Source of the DNA: Methanobacteriota archaeon
Lineage (GTDB): Archaea; Altiarchaeota; Altiarchaeia; IMC4; QMZM01
Length of the DNA stretch: 5,276 nt
Direction: 5' to 3'
NCBI GenBank assembly: GCA_903930485.1
Contig: CAIYYO010000146.1
Span: 1-5,276 of the forward strand
The position numbers and the translations under genes are program-made. Shown here piece after piece: positions 1 to 4,884 of this stretch. The notes beneath the pieces were generated by a model that saw only the letters and a list, made by a program, of their open reading frames with translations, ran no database searches and had not been told where the DNA came from. Position 1 is the first letter of the stretch; each line of letters starts with the position of its first letter.

Positions 1-65
1 TCGGCCGCCCGGAAGTCCGGCAAGCCCTGGAACTGATCGACAATATCAGAAAGCGAAAGCAATAA
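1..65 (+). CDS. Possible C-terminal tail of an unidentified plus-strand gene (partial)
   Basis: Read in frame 3, the first bases encode about 20 residues ending in a basic tail (ALELIDNIRKRKQ) and a TAA stop at 63-65. The composition, a short amphipathic helix followed by lysine and arginine, is what a genuine protein C-terminus often looks like, but the stretch is far too short to assign to a family. It would converge on the minus-strand methylthiotransferase gene, whose recognisable sequence stops about ten bases away. If this tail is real, the methylthiotransferase cannot be full length. If the methylthiotransferase really continues leftwards, this tail is a chance open frame. I cannot decide between the two. 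Confidence 0.25.
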   Translation, partial: GRPEVRQALELIDNIRKRKQ

Positions 66-286
66 TACCGCTGGCGGCCCTCTTTCTCAAGAGAGTGCAG
101 GCGTTTCACGATCTTTCTCTCGGTGGGGGTCTTGACCGTGCACGTGTTCAGAACAAGAACGTCGCCGTCCGGCCCCAGAATGAATCCTTTTCCGGCGAGC
201 AGGCCGGACATCGCTTCGGAGGCGGCTTTGTTCATCGAGCATCCGTAGGTATCTATCTCAACCTTTACCGCATCCTTGCTTCGCAT
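1..286 (-). CDS. tRNA methylthiotransferase (MiaB/e-MtaB family), N-terminal fragment, possibly broken
   Basis: The minus-strand ATG at 286 opens a frame with the start of the MTTase (UPF0004) domain: VEIDTYGCSMNKAASE at residues 9-24 and VLVLNTCTVKTPTERKI at 43-59. Cys16 and Cys49 match the first two of the three cysteines that hold the auxiliary 4Fe-4S cluster. Family members add a methylthio group to modified adenosine 37 of tRNA (t6A for the archaeal e-MtaB branch) using a second, radical-SAM cluster further along. The start overlaps the end of the NOG1 gene by 29 bp, which suggests co-transcription and coupling. Resemblance to the family fades after about residue 70 (near position 76): the expected hydrophobic strand followed by Gly-Cys (third cluster cysteine) is replaced by an unrelated stretch (RQRYYCFRFLIL). 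The frame stays open to the left edge. Full-length members have about 420 residues. A truncated gene, a frameshift or an assembly junction would all explain it. Confidence 0.72.
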   Translation of the reverse strand, partial: MRSKDAVKVEIDTYGCSMNKAASEAMSGLLAGKGFILGPDGDVLVLNTCTVKTPTERKIVKRLHSLEKEGRQRYYCFRFLILSISSRACRTSGRP

Positions 287-1247
287 CGTCGATTTCCCGG
301 AAGATCTTTTCAAAAACAAGCACGCAGTCTTCCTTGTTCTGCGCGGATATAGAGAAGGTGGGGAAACCGTCGACCGCTTGCATCGCTTGCTCCGTCTTTT
401 CTTTCGGCGTTATGTCGGATTTGTTAACGGCGACGTATATCCTCAATCCAATGCTGTCCCTTATCTCTTTAAGAAGCGATACCTGCGGCCCAATATCTAT
501 ATTAGGATCTATTATGAAAAGTATGACGTTCGCAAGCTCCTTGATAGCGACAACAGCCTGGAGCTCTATGTCATTCCTTTCCTCCATGGGCCTGTCCAAA
601 AGGCCGGGCGAATCTATCACCTGATACCTCTGGTGGCGCCTCATCGTGTGGCCTATCAGGATGCTCTGGGTCGTGAAAGGGTAGGGCGCTATCTGGACGT
701 CCGAGTCTGTGAGGCTCTTCATGAATGTGCTTTTCCCGACGTTAGGGTAGCCGGAAACGACAAGTGTCGGCACGGCTTCCAGGTCCGGGAACTCGCGCAG
801 GACAGCCTTTATCTCTATCAGCTCGTCGAGGTCTTTCCTTATCTTCTTGACCATGGAAGCGACCCGCCCCAAAAAATCCTGGGCCGGCCGCGTATCGTTC
901 CTGCCTTTCAGGTCGCGCAAGGTCTCTCTCTTAAGCTGCTGGACGTTCTTCAGGCACCAGTGCACTGCGCCGAGGGATTGCTTATACACGTCCTTGTCTA
1001 TCTTGATCTCAAGAAGCCTTTTGTGGAAATTCGGCAGCTCCTCATAACTAGGAAAATTCTTCACTATAGACAGGAGATCGGACTCGATCACGCCCCCGAT
1101 GACCGTCACGCGCCTGTGCTCCGAGACGCGCATCCTCTTCTCTCTGGGCTTTCTGGTAGACCTCGTGGCTTTGGCCACTTTCGAGCCCTGATGGAATGCC
1201 TTATCTATCAGATCGTCCGACGTAGGGACGTTGGGTAATCTAAACAT
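258..1247 (-). CDS. NOG1-family GTPase (ribosome-assembly type)
   Basis: A 329-residue OBG/NOG1-family GTPase. The N-terminus (FRLPNVPTSDDLIDKAF) and the helical region to about residue 155 fit the NOG1 N-terminal domain. The GTPase domain follows: G1 GYPNVGKST at 166-174, a threonine-containing switch I (PYPFTTQ) at 189-194, G3 DSPG at 212-215, G4 NKSD at 275-278, and G5 SAQ at 301-303. All key residues are intact. In eukaryotes NOG1 (Nog1/GTPBP4) acts in 60S subunit assembly; the archaeal proteins are about half that length, as here, and lack the long C-terminal extension, and their role in the large subunit is inferred by homology. The ATG at 1247 gives the typical family N-terminus and lies 6 nt after the TPR gene stop, with a GTGAT ribosome-binding match 5 nt upstream. 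The 3' end overlaps the methylthiotransferase gene, so two translation-related genes sit together. Confidence 0.93.
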   Translation of the reverse strand: MFRLPNVPTSDDLIDKAFHQGSKVAKATRSTRKPREKRMRVSEHRRVTVIGGVIESDLLSIVKNFPSYEELPNFHKRLLEIKIDKDVYKQSLGAVHWCLKNVQQLKRETLRDLKGRNDTRPAQDFLGRVASMVKKIRKDLDELIEIKAVLREFPDLEAVPTLVVSGYPNVGKSTFMKSLTDSDVQIAPYPFTTQSILIGHTMRRHQRYQVIDSPGLLDRPMEERNDIELQAVVAIKELANVILFIIDPNIDIGPQVSLLKEIRDSIGLRIYVAVNKSDITPKEKTEQAMQAVDGFPTFSISAQNKEDCVLVFEKIFREIDDAKQGCGKG

Positions 1248-1252
1248 GATTC

Positions 1253-1257
1253 ATCAC
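1253..1257 (-). promoter_or_regulatory. Ribosome binding site of the NOG1 gene
   Basis: GTGAT on the minus strand, 5 nt before the ATG at 1247, matches part of the archaeal anti-Shine-Dalgarno target GGTGATC. It overlaps the stop codon of the preceding TPR gene, so ribosomes finishing that gene would be placed for re-initiation. The match is short. Confidence 0.4.
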
Positions 1258-2210
1258 TTCTTGGTTTTATTGCCCTCAAGGAGGTTTCCGGTCGCAGTAT
1301 CGTTGTTCTTTCGCGCTTCGGGGTGGTTCGGGTTGATCTCAAGGGCCTTGCCGTATGCGTCGATAGCCTCTTTGTACCTGCCGAGCGCCGACAGCGCATT
1401 GCCTTCGTTGTTCCAGGCATCGGCGTATTTCGGGTTCGCAGCAGTCGCGTTCTTGTAGGCGCCGATGGCTTCCCCGTATCTTTCCAACGCAGAAAGCGAA
1501 TTCCCCTCGTTATAATACGCATCAGCGTCATTTGAATCAATCAAAGATACTTTTTTGTACGCAATCACTGCTTCATCATATCTCTTGAGCAGGGCGAGGT
1601 CGATCCCCATGTTGTACCAAGCGGCGGTATTGTTCGGCTTTAACGCGGTGGTCTTGTTATATGCATCGATCGCTTCCCGATACCTGAACAACTTGTCAAA
1701 TAGAAGGGCTTCATTGTAAAAAGCCTCCGAGTCTCCGGGGTTGAGTTGAGCAGTCCTGTTATATGCCTGCACAGCGTCCTCATCCCTGCCCATCCGGTCC
1801 AGCACCAGCGCCTTGTTGAACCATACATCAGGGTTTCCGGGGCTCATGTTAGACACCTTGGATAAGATTCGGTCGATGTCCTCGAGACGGCGGCTCTGCA
1901 TCAAAGACACCGCGATATTGTTCAGGTAGGACGCGACGCGGGGGTCCGTCTTCGATTCGTTGTCCGCCAGGGATAAAGCCTCATCGATCTTTCCGTCGTC
2001 GATGAGCGAAGTCAGGCGGTCCTGTAGGCTGGTCACGTTCGCAGGAGGCTCGATTGTGGTCGACACCGGGACCGTGACCAAGAAAGGCCGGGTTCCGTTA
2101 CCGGACGACTCATTATTTCCCGGTCCGGCACCTGGCGAGTTTACGCATCCTGCGAACAACAAAACACAGGCGACGGCATAAACCGATAACAAGCTCGACA
2201 CGTTTTTCAT
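1254..2210 (-). CDS. Secreted TPR-repeat lipoprotein
   Basis: A 318-residue exported protein. Residues 1-22 form a signal peptide with a lipobox-like end (LLFAGC, Cys22 as the lipidation site), followed by a Gly/Ser/Asn/Pro-rich linker to about residue 60, so the mature protein should be anchored outside the cell membrane. Residues 126-295 are five TPR repeats in exact 34-residue register (aromatic position at 130, 164, 198, 232, 266), with a more degenerate helical repeat at about 92-125. TPR domains bind other proteins; the partner is unknown. I count 11 Asn-X-Ser/Thr sequons (33, 38, 58, 84, 121, 151, 185, 193, 254, 303, 314), fitting a glycosylated surface protein. The start at 2210 is chosen because it forms an ATGA overlap with the larB stop and puts the signal peptide first; the upstream ATG at 2303 would add 31 unlikely charged residues overlapping larB. 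The gene lies between cytoplasmic genes of unrelated function. Confidence 0.88.
   Translation of the reverse strand: MKNVSSLLSVYAVACVLLFAGCVNSPGAGPGNNESSGNGTRPFLVTVPVSTTIEPPANVTSLQDRLTSLIDDGKIDEALSLADNESKTDPRVASYLNNIAVSLMQSRRLEDIDRILSKVSNMSPGNPDVWFNKALVLDRMGRDEDAVQAYNRTAQLNPGDSEAFYNEALLFDKLFRYREAIDAYNKTTALKPNNTAAWYNMGIDLALLKRYDEAVIAYKKVSLIDSNDADAYYNEGNSLSALERYGEAIGAYKNATAANPKYADAWNNEGNALSALGRYKEAIDAYGKALEINPNHPEARKNNDTATGNLLEGNKTKK
1326..1835 (-). repeat. Five tandem TPR-coding units of 102 bp
   Basis: Five consecutive 102-bp units, each encoding a 34-residue TPR, fill this part of the lipoprotein gene. The last two (nearest the 3' end) are the most alike at both protein and DNA level (WNNEGNALSALGRYKEAI against YYNEGNSLSALERYGEAI), which suggests a more recent duplication, while the first is the most diverged. 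No spacer separates the units. Confidence 0.8.
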
Positions 2211-2881
2211 ACGCTCTTGTCTTTTCCTGAAAGAAGTATCTTGTAAGCAAGAACGGCCGCCCCATAGCCGTTGTCTATGTTCATGACCGCCAGAGGCGTG
2301 CATGAGTTAAGCATGGTATACAAAGCAGTCCTCCCATGCTCCGCCGTGCCGTAGCCGACCGAAGTAGGAACCCCGACCACCGGCGCAGAAACAAGGCCGG
2401 AAACGACAGAAGGAAGAGCCCCCTCCATTCCGGCGATCACGATCAAAACCCGGACGTCGGGCATCTTCTCGATTGCGGCAAATACTCGGTGCATGCCTGC
2501 GATGCCGACGTCGTATTCGGAATAGACCGTGCAGCCCAGCTCTTCGGCGACGCCTTTCGCCTCTTCAGCGACAGGTATGTCCGAAGTGCCTGCTGTAAGG
2601 ATACCGACGCTGCCGACCGATTCTTGTTTGAAATCCTTGTTTTTTATCACGAGGACTTTTCCCCGTACGTTGTAATTTACGGCGCACTTCTTTGGGTCGA
2701 CGGATTTCATCACCTTAGACGCCTTTACCTCGTCTATTTTCGTCACGATCGCCCTGCCCGACTCGGCAAGGAACCTCTGGACGATGTCGACGAGGTCGTC
2801 GCCGGTCTTGCCTTCGCCGTAAATGACCTCAGGTATGCCGCACCTACCCGTCCTGTCTTTGTCGTGGTTTACTATCCTCAT
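2207..2881 (-). CDS. larB: LarB-type pyridinium-3,5-biscarboxylic acid mononucleotide synthase (PurE-related)
   Basis: A 224-residue protein of the LarB family, long annotated as 'NCAIR mutase (PurE)-related'. LarB carboxylates nicotinic acid adenine dinucleotide at the pyridinium ring and releases AMP, the first step towards the nickel-pincer nucleotide cofactor of lactate racemase and related LarA enzymes. Visible hallmarks: DKDRTGRCGIPEVIYGEGK at residues 7-25, the PurE-like nucleotide fold with GILTAGTSD at 93-101, GMEGALPSVVSG at 151-162, GVPTSVGYG at 170-178, and LNSCTPLAVMNIDNGYGAA at 191-209. Cys194 in the last motif should be the substrate-binding cysteine known in Lactiplantibacillus LarB. 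The protein is some 25 residues shorter at the N-terminus than that homologue and begins directly at the conserved motif. It joins aroD and the TPR gene through ATGA overlaps at both ends. No larA, larC or larE is in the window. An older assignment to purine synthesis is unlikely because the C-terminal LarB motifs are complete. Confidence 0.9.
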   Translation of the reverse strand: MRIVNHDKDRTGRCGIPEVIYGEGKTGDDLVDIVQRFLAESGRAIVTKIDEVKASKVMKSVDPKKCAVNYNVRGKVLVIKNKDFKQESVGSVGILTAGTSDIPVAEEAKGVAEELGCTVYSEYDVGIAGMHRVFAAIEKMPDVRVLIVIAGMEGALPSVVSGLVSAPVVGVPTSVGYGTAEHGRTALYTMLNSCTPLAVMNIDNGYGAAVLAYKILLSGKDKSV

Positions 2882-3561
2882 CTTTTTCCGACAATGGCTA
2901 AAACCTTCTTCAATTCATCCACCGAAAGCTGACCCGGAGCCGATTCACGACCCTTTGCCGGCGAGGCAAAAGTCATGTAAGACCCGAGCAGAGGTCCGAG
3001 GATCCTCGAAATCCGGCCGTACTCGCCCACAGAGATCGCTATGACCGGGATCTTGCGGCGTTTGTCCAACAAAGGCTCCATCGTCCTCAAAACGTCTGCG
3101 TAATCGCGCGCAAGGAAGGCGATCTTTGCCACGTCTGCGCCGGCTGACTCTTCTTCTTTAAGGATCTTCCCTATTTCCTTGGAATCCGGGGTTTTTTCAA
3201 AGTCATGGCATGAGACGATGACTTTTGCTCCTTTCTTCGACGCATCCTTTACAAATGCGTCTCTGAGCTTTTTCTCGGTCCGAAGCTCTATGCTGACGTA
3301 ATCCGAGTATCCGGCAGCTTCTGTCAGTACCCGTATCCTCTCAGCTTCGGTTCCGGCGAATCTTCCGCCCTCCCATAAGGGCATGCAAGTCGAAACGACT
3401 GGTTTTTTTATCTTTTCCAGCTCCTTTAAGGTCTCAGATTCCCTAAGATAATCCAGACGGATCTCTGCAAGGTCTGATGGGGCTTTATTAGCCGTCCCGA
3501 CGGCTTTTGCCATCGAGGATTCCGTGATGCTTGCACAGATCATTTTGTAGGTTTCCGTCAT
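2878..3561 (-). CDS. aroD: 3-dehydroquinate dehydratase, type I
   Basis: A 227-residue class I dehydroquinase, which converts 3-dehydroquinate to 3-dehydroshikimate through a Schiff base, the third step of the shikimate pathway. The TIM-barrel active site is recognisable: EIRLD (Glu33, Arg35, Asp37), WEGG at 63-66, the catalytic His119 in VSCHDFEKTPDS, the Schiff-base Lys146 in DVAKIAF, Arg186 in the SRILG motif, and Ser207/Gln211 in SAPGQ. Length fits the family. Position 60 before WEGG is Met, where bacterial enzymes have an arginine. The ATG at 3561 lies 25 bp after the shared TATA element and has no ribosome binding site, so a nearly leaderless message is likely; an internal ATG at codon 7 (3543) is possible because some homologues begin there. 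It is the first gene of the minus-strand operon and overlaps larB by ATGA. No other shikimate gene is visible. Confidence 0.95.
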   Translation of the reverse strand: MTETYKMICASITESSMAKAVGTANKAPSDLAEIRLDYLRESETLKELEKIKKPVVSTCMPLWEGGRFAGTEAERIRVLTEAAGYSDYVSIELRTEKKLRDAFVKDASKKGAKVIVSCHDFEKTPDSKEIGKILKEEESAGADVAKIAFLARDYADVLRTMEPLLDKRRKIPVIAISVGEYGRISRILGPLLGSYMTFASPAKGRESAPGQLSVDELKKVLAIVGKR

Positions 3562-3586
3562 CTTGTATGAAGTGAAAGACAGTGCA

Positions 3587-3594
3587 TTTTTATA
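3587..3594. promoter_or_regulatory. Shared TATA element of the divergent aroD and MinD-like genes
   Basis: The 57-bp gap between the two start codons holds one clear TATA box: TATAAAAA when read towards aroD, TTTTTATA when read towards the MinD-like gene. It leaves 25 nt to the aroD ATG and 24 nt to the other ATG, which is the usual TATA-to-start-site distance in archaea. Both messages would then begin at or within a few bases of the start codon, in line with the absence of ribosome binding sites on both sides. The orientation towards aroD is the better match to the consensus. A second AT-rich run (3600-3615) is too close to the plus-strand start to act as its TATA box. Confidence 0.6.
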
Positions 3595-3618
3595 CCTAAA
3601 TAAATAATTATATTTAAC

Positions 3619-4413
3619 ATGACAAGAATAATAGGTGTCGTCTCAGGAAAGGGCGGTGTGGGAAAAACCACCTTGGTCTCAAACTTGGGAGCCTCCCTTG
3701 CAAAAGAGGGATACAATGTTGCAATAGTTGACGCGAATCTGACGGGCGCGAACCTGGGCCTGCACTACGGCCTGATATCTTATCCGATATCCGTGCACGA
3801 CGTCATGAAGAAGAACGCAGCCCTGACTGACGCAGTATACAAGCACCCTTCGGGAGTAGACATAGTGCCCGCATCACTATCGTTCGAGGACATACTCGAC
3901 ACCCCGCCCGTGAACATCAAAGAAGACATAAAGACCACATTCGCCGACAAAGACTACGTCCTCATCGACGCGGCGACCGGCCTGGACCGGGAGACACTGA
4001 ACGCCATAGACATGTGCGACGAATTCATCATAGTAACGCACCCCGAGCTCCCGACCATATCAGACGCCCTCAGGACGAAAAGCATAATAAACAAATACGA
4101 GAAGAAGCTCGTAGGAATAGTCCTAAACAGGGTAACGAAGAAAGACGAGATGAAGAAAGACTACATAGCGTCGTTCTTCAAGCTGCCGATACTGGGAGTA
4201 ATACCCGAAGACTCTTCAATAAGGCGGTCCATCGAGCTCAAGACGCCGATAGTCCTTTCAAACCCGCGGCACAAGATAAGCCTCGAAGTCAAGAAGATAA
4301 CCAACGCCTTAATAGGAAAAGAAGTCCAGACGACAGCAAGCACATGGGACCAGATAGTTCTGACCCTATTCGGCGGGACAAAGAAGGGAAGTGGAAATCC
4401 GAAACAAAAGTAA
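3619..4413 (+). CDS. MinD/ParA-family ATPase
   Basis: A 264-residue deviant Walker ATPase of the MinD/ParA/Mrp group. Such ATPases form ATP-dependent dimers on membrane or DNA and position cell structures. The deviant Walker A is intact (GKGGVGKTT, 10-18, signature Lys11). The second motif is VDANLTGANLG: Asp38 is kept but the usual acidic residue two positions on is Asn40. Walker B/switch II reads LIDAATG (Asp117) instead of the common D-x-P-A-G. LNRV at 169-172 fits the base-binding strand. After the fold comes a tail with a short hydrophobic helix (WDQIVLTLFGG, 243-253) and a basic end, resembling the membrane-targeting helix of bacterial MinD. No iron-sulfur CxxC motif is seen, so Mrp/Nbp35 is unlikely. 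Ile codons are strikingly biased: 23 of 27 are ATA. The ATG at 3619 has no ribosome binding site and is probably leaderless. A DUF192 gene overlaps its end and a pilin-like gene follows. Confidence 0.9.
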   Translation: MTRIIGVVSGKGGVGKTTLVSNLGASLAKEGYNVAIVDANLTGANLGLHYGLISYPISVHDVMKKNAALTDAVYKHPSGVDIVPASLSFEDILDTPPVNIKEDIKTTFADKDYVLIDAATGLDRETLNAIDMCDEFIIVTHPELPTISDALRTKSIINKYEKKLVGIVLNRVTKKDEMKKDYIASFFKLPILGVIPEDSSIRRSIELKTPIVLSNPRHKISLEVKKITNALIGKEVQTTASTWDQIVLTLFGGTKKGSGNPKQK

Positions 4414-4774
4414 AGGCACCGTATTAAGCGGCGGCGCAACAGCCGCCAGGTCTTTTTCTTCCCGGCTCCTGGGCCTGATGCTCTCAAGGCCTCGCGACCT
4501 CGTTCTCGTATCCCCGCAGGAAGACATCCCATCCTCGTCGATCCATATGCTGTTCATGAGGTTCCCCATAGACGTCGTCTGGGCTGATTCAGGGATGAAG
4601 GTCACGGGCGTCGGGAGGAAAGTGATGCCGTTCGATCCCTTAAAGCCCGGAACCTGGAGGATATACAAGCCGGGGAAACCTTCTAAATACGTCATAGAGC
4701 TCGGGGTCGGCGGGGCGGAAGGAACAGGAGACGGAGACGTAATAGAATTCGTCCCCGCCTTGCCGGGTCAGTAG
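4391..4774 (+). CDS. DUF192 (UPF0127) family protein
   Basis: A 127-residue protein of the DUF192 family, whose function is not known. Hallmarks are RLLGLM at 25-30, SIHMLFMRFPIDVVWAD at 50-66, and the closing VIELGVGG...GDGDVIEF at 101-120. The length is typical of a single DUF192 domain. No signal peptide or membrane segment is seen, so this copy should be cytoplasmic, whereas many bacterial members are exported. The start is a GTG at 4391 inside the end of the MinD-like gene (23-bp overlap, different frame). No in-frame ATG occurs before residue 30, and a later start would cut into the domain, so the GTG is preferred. A GGGA run just 2 nt ahead is too near to be a good ribosome binding site; coupling to upstream translation is more likely. 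The overlap makes an operon with the ATPase gene very likely. Confidence 0.88.
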   Translation: MEIRNKSKGTVLSGGATAARSFSSRLLGLMLSRPRDLVLVSPQEDIPSSSIHMLFMRFPIDVVWADSGMKVTGVGRKVMPFDPLKPGTWRIYKPGKPSKYVIELGVGGAEGTGDGDVIEFVPALPGQ

Positions 4775-4775
4775 C

Positions 4776-4787
4776 TATATATAAAAG
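4776..4787 (+). promoter_or_regulatory. TATA-like box, possible distal promoter of the pilin-like gene
   Basis: TATATATAAAAG begins one base after the DUF192 stop codon. It is a good archaeal TATA match and would place a start site near 4811, giving a leader of about 70 nt to the pilin-like gene. It has no clear purine-rich BRE directly upstream, so it may be only AT-rich spacer. Confidence 0.35.
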
Positions 4788-4803
4788 GCCCGCGCAAGGC
4801 AAA

Positions 4804-4819
4804 CGAAAAGTATTTATAG
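4804..4819 (+). promoter_or_regulatory. BRE/TATA promoter of the pilin-like gene
   Basis: CGAAAAGTATTTATAG combines a purine-rich BRE-like element (CGAAAA) with a TATA box (TATTTATA), the usual archaeal layout. Transcription should begin about 25 bp on, near 4840, leaving a leader of about 45 nt that contains the ribosome binding site. A dedicated promoter suggests the pilin-like gene is transcribed apart from the MinD-like/DUF192 pair. Confidence 0.6.
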
Positions 4820-4843
4820 TAGTAAGCATCAATCTTTATTTAC

Positions 4844-4861
4844 ATGATTTTAAAAATTTAG
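4844..4861 (+). other. Five-codon open frame in the pilin leader
   Basis: ATG followed by four codons and TAG (Met-Ile-Leu-Lys-Ile) lies within a few bases of the predicted transcription start. If the message begins at about 4840-4844, this could be read as a leaderless minigene ahead of the pilin-like gene. It is short enough to be chance in an AT-rich leader. Confidence 0.15.
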
Positions 4862-4869
4862 GAAAAAAT

Positions 4870-4876
4870 GAGGTGA
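4870..4876 (+). promoter_or_regulatory. Strong ribosome binding site of the pilin-like gene
   Basis: GAGGTGA, 8 nt before the ATG at 4885, is a perfect seven-base match to the conserved archaeal 16S rRNA 3' end (UCACCUC). It fixes the start codon and signals high translation, unlike the leaderless starts of aroD and the MinD-like gene. Confidence 0.85.
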
Positions 4877-4884
4877 AATACAAA

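Noticed and set aside
68..77. Inverted repeat CCGC-TG-GCGG as a terminator or attachment site
   Set aside because: A four-base stem with a two-base loop is too small to form a stable hairpin and no poly-T run follows; noted only as lying at the possible junction.
95..352. Plus-strand open frame starting with GTG near the left edge
   Set aside because: Antisense to the methylthiotransferase start and the NOG1 end, both of which show family motifs.
276..1238. Long plus-strand open frame (320 codons) opposite the NOG1 gene
   Set aside because: It lies exactly antisense to a clear GTPase gene, and its translation shows no domain, only a reflection of the opposite strand's codons.
2211..2303. 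Longer N-terminus for the TPR lipoprotein starting at the ATG at 2303
   Set aside because: It would add 31 charged residues before a normal signal peptide and overlap larB by nearly 100 bp, while the ATG at 2210 forms a clean ATGA junction.
2336..2932. Plus-strand open frame (198 codons) opposite larB
   Set aside because: Antisense to a well-supported LarB gene; the Arg/His/Asp-rich translation is typical of a shadow frame.
4014..4427. Plus-strand open frame of 137 codons overlapping the MinD-like gene
   Set aside because: Shifted frame of the ATPase gene with a highly charged low-complexity translation and no start signal.
4775..4810. Terminator after the DUF192 gene
   Set aside because: The GC-rich GGCCCGCGC stretch has no good inverted partner and no T-run directly after it, so no terminator can be called.
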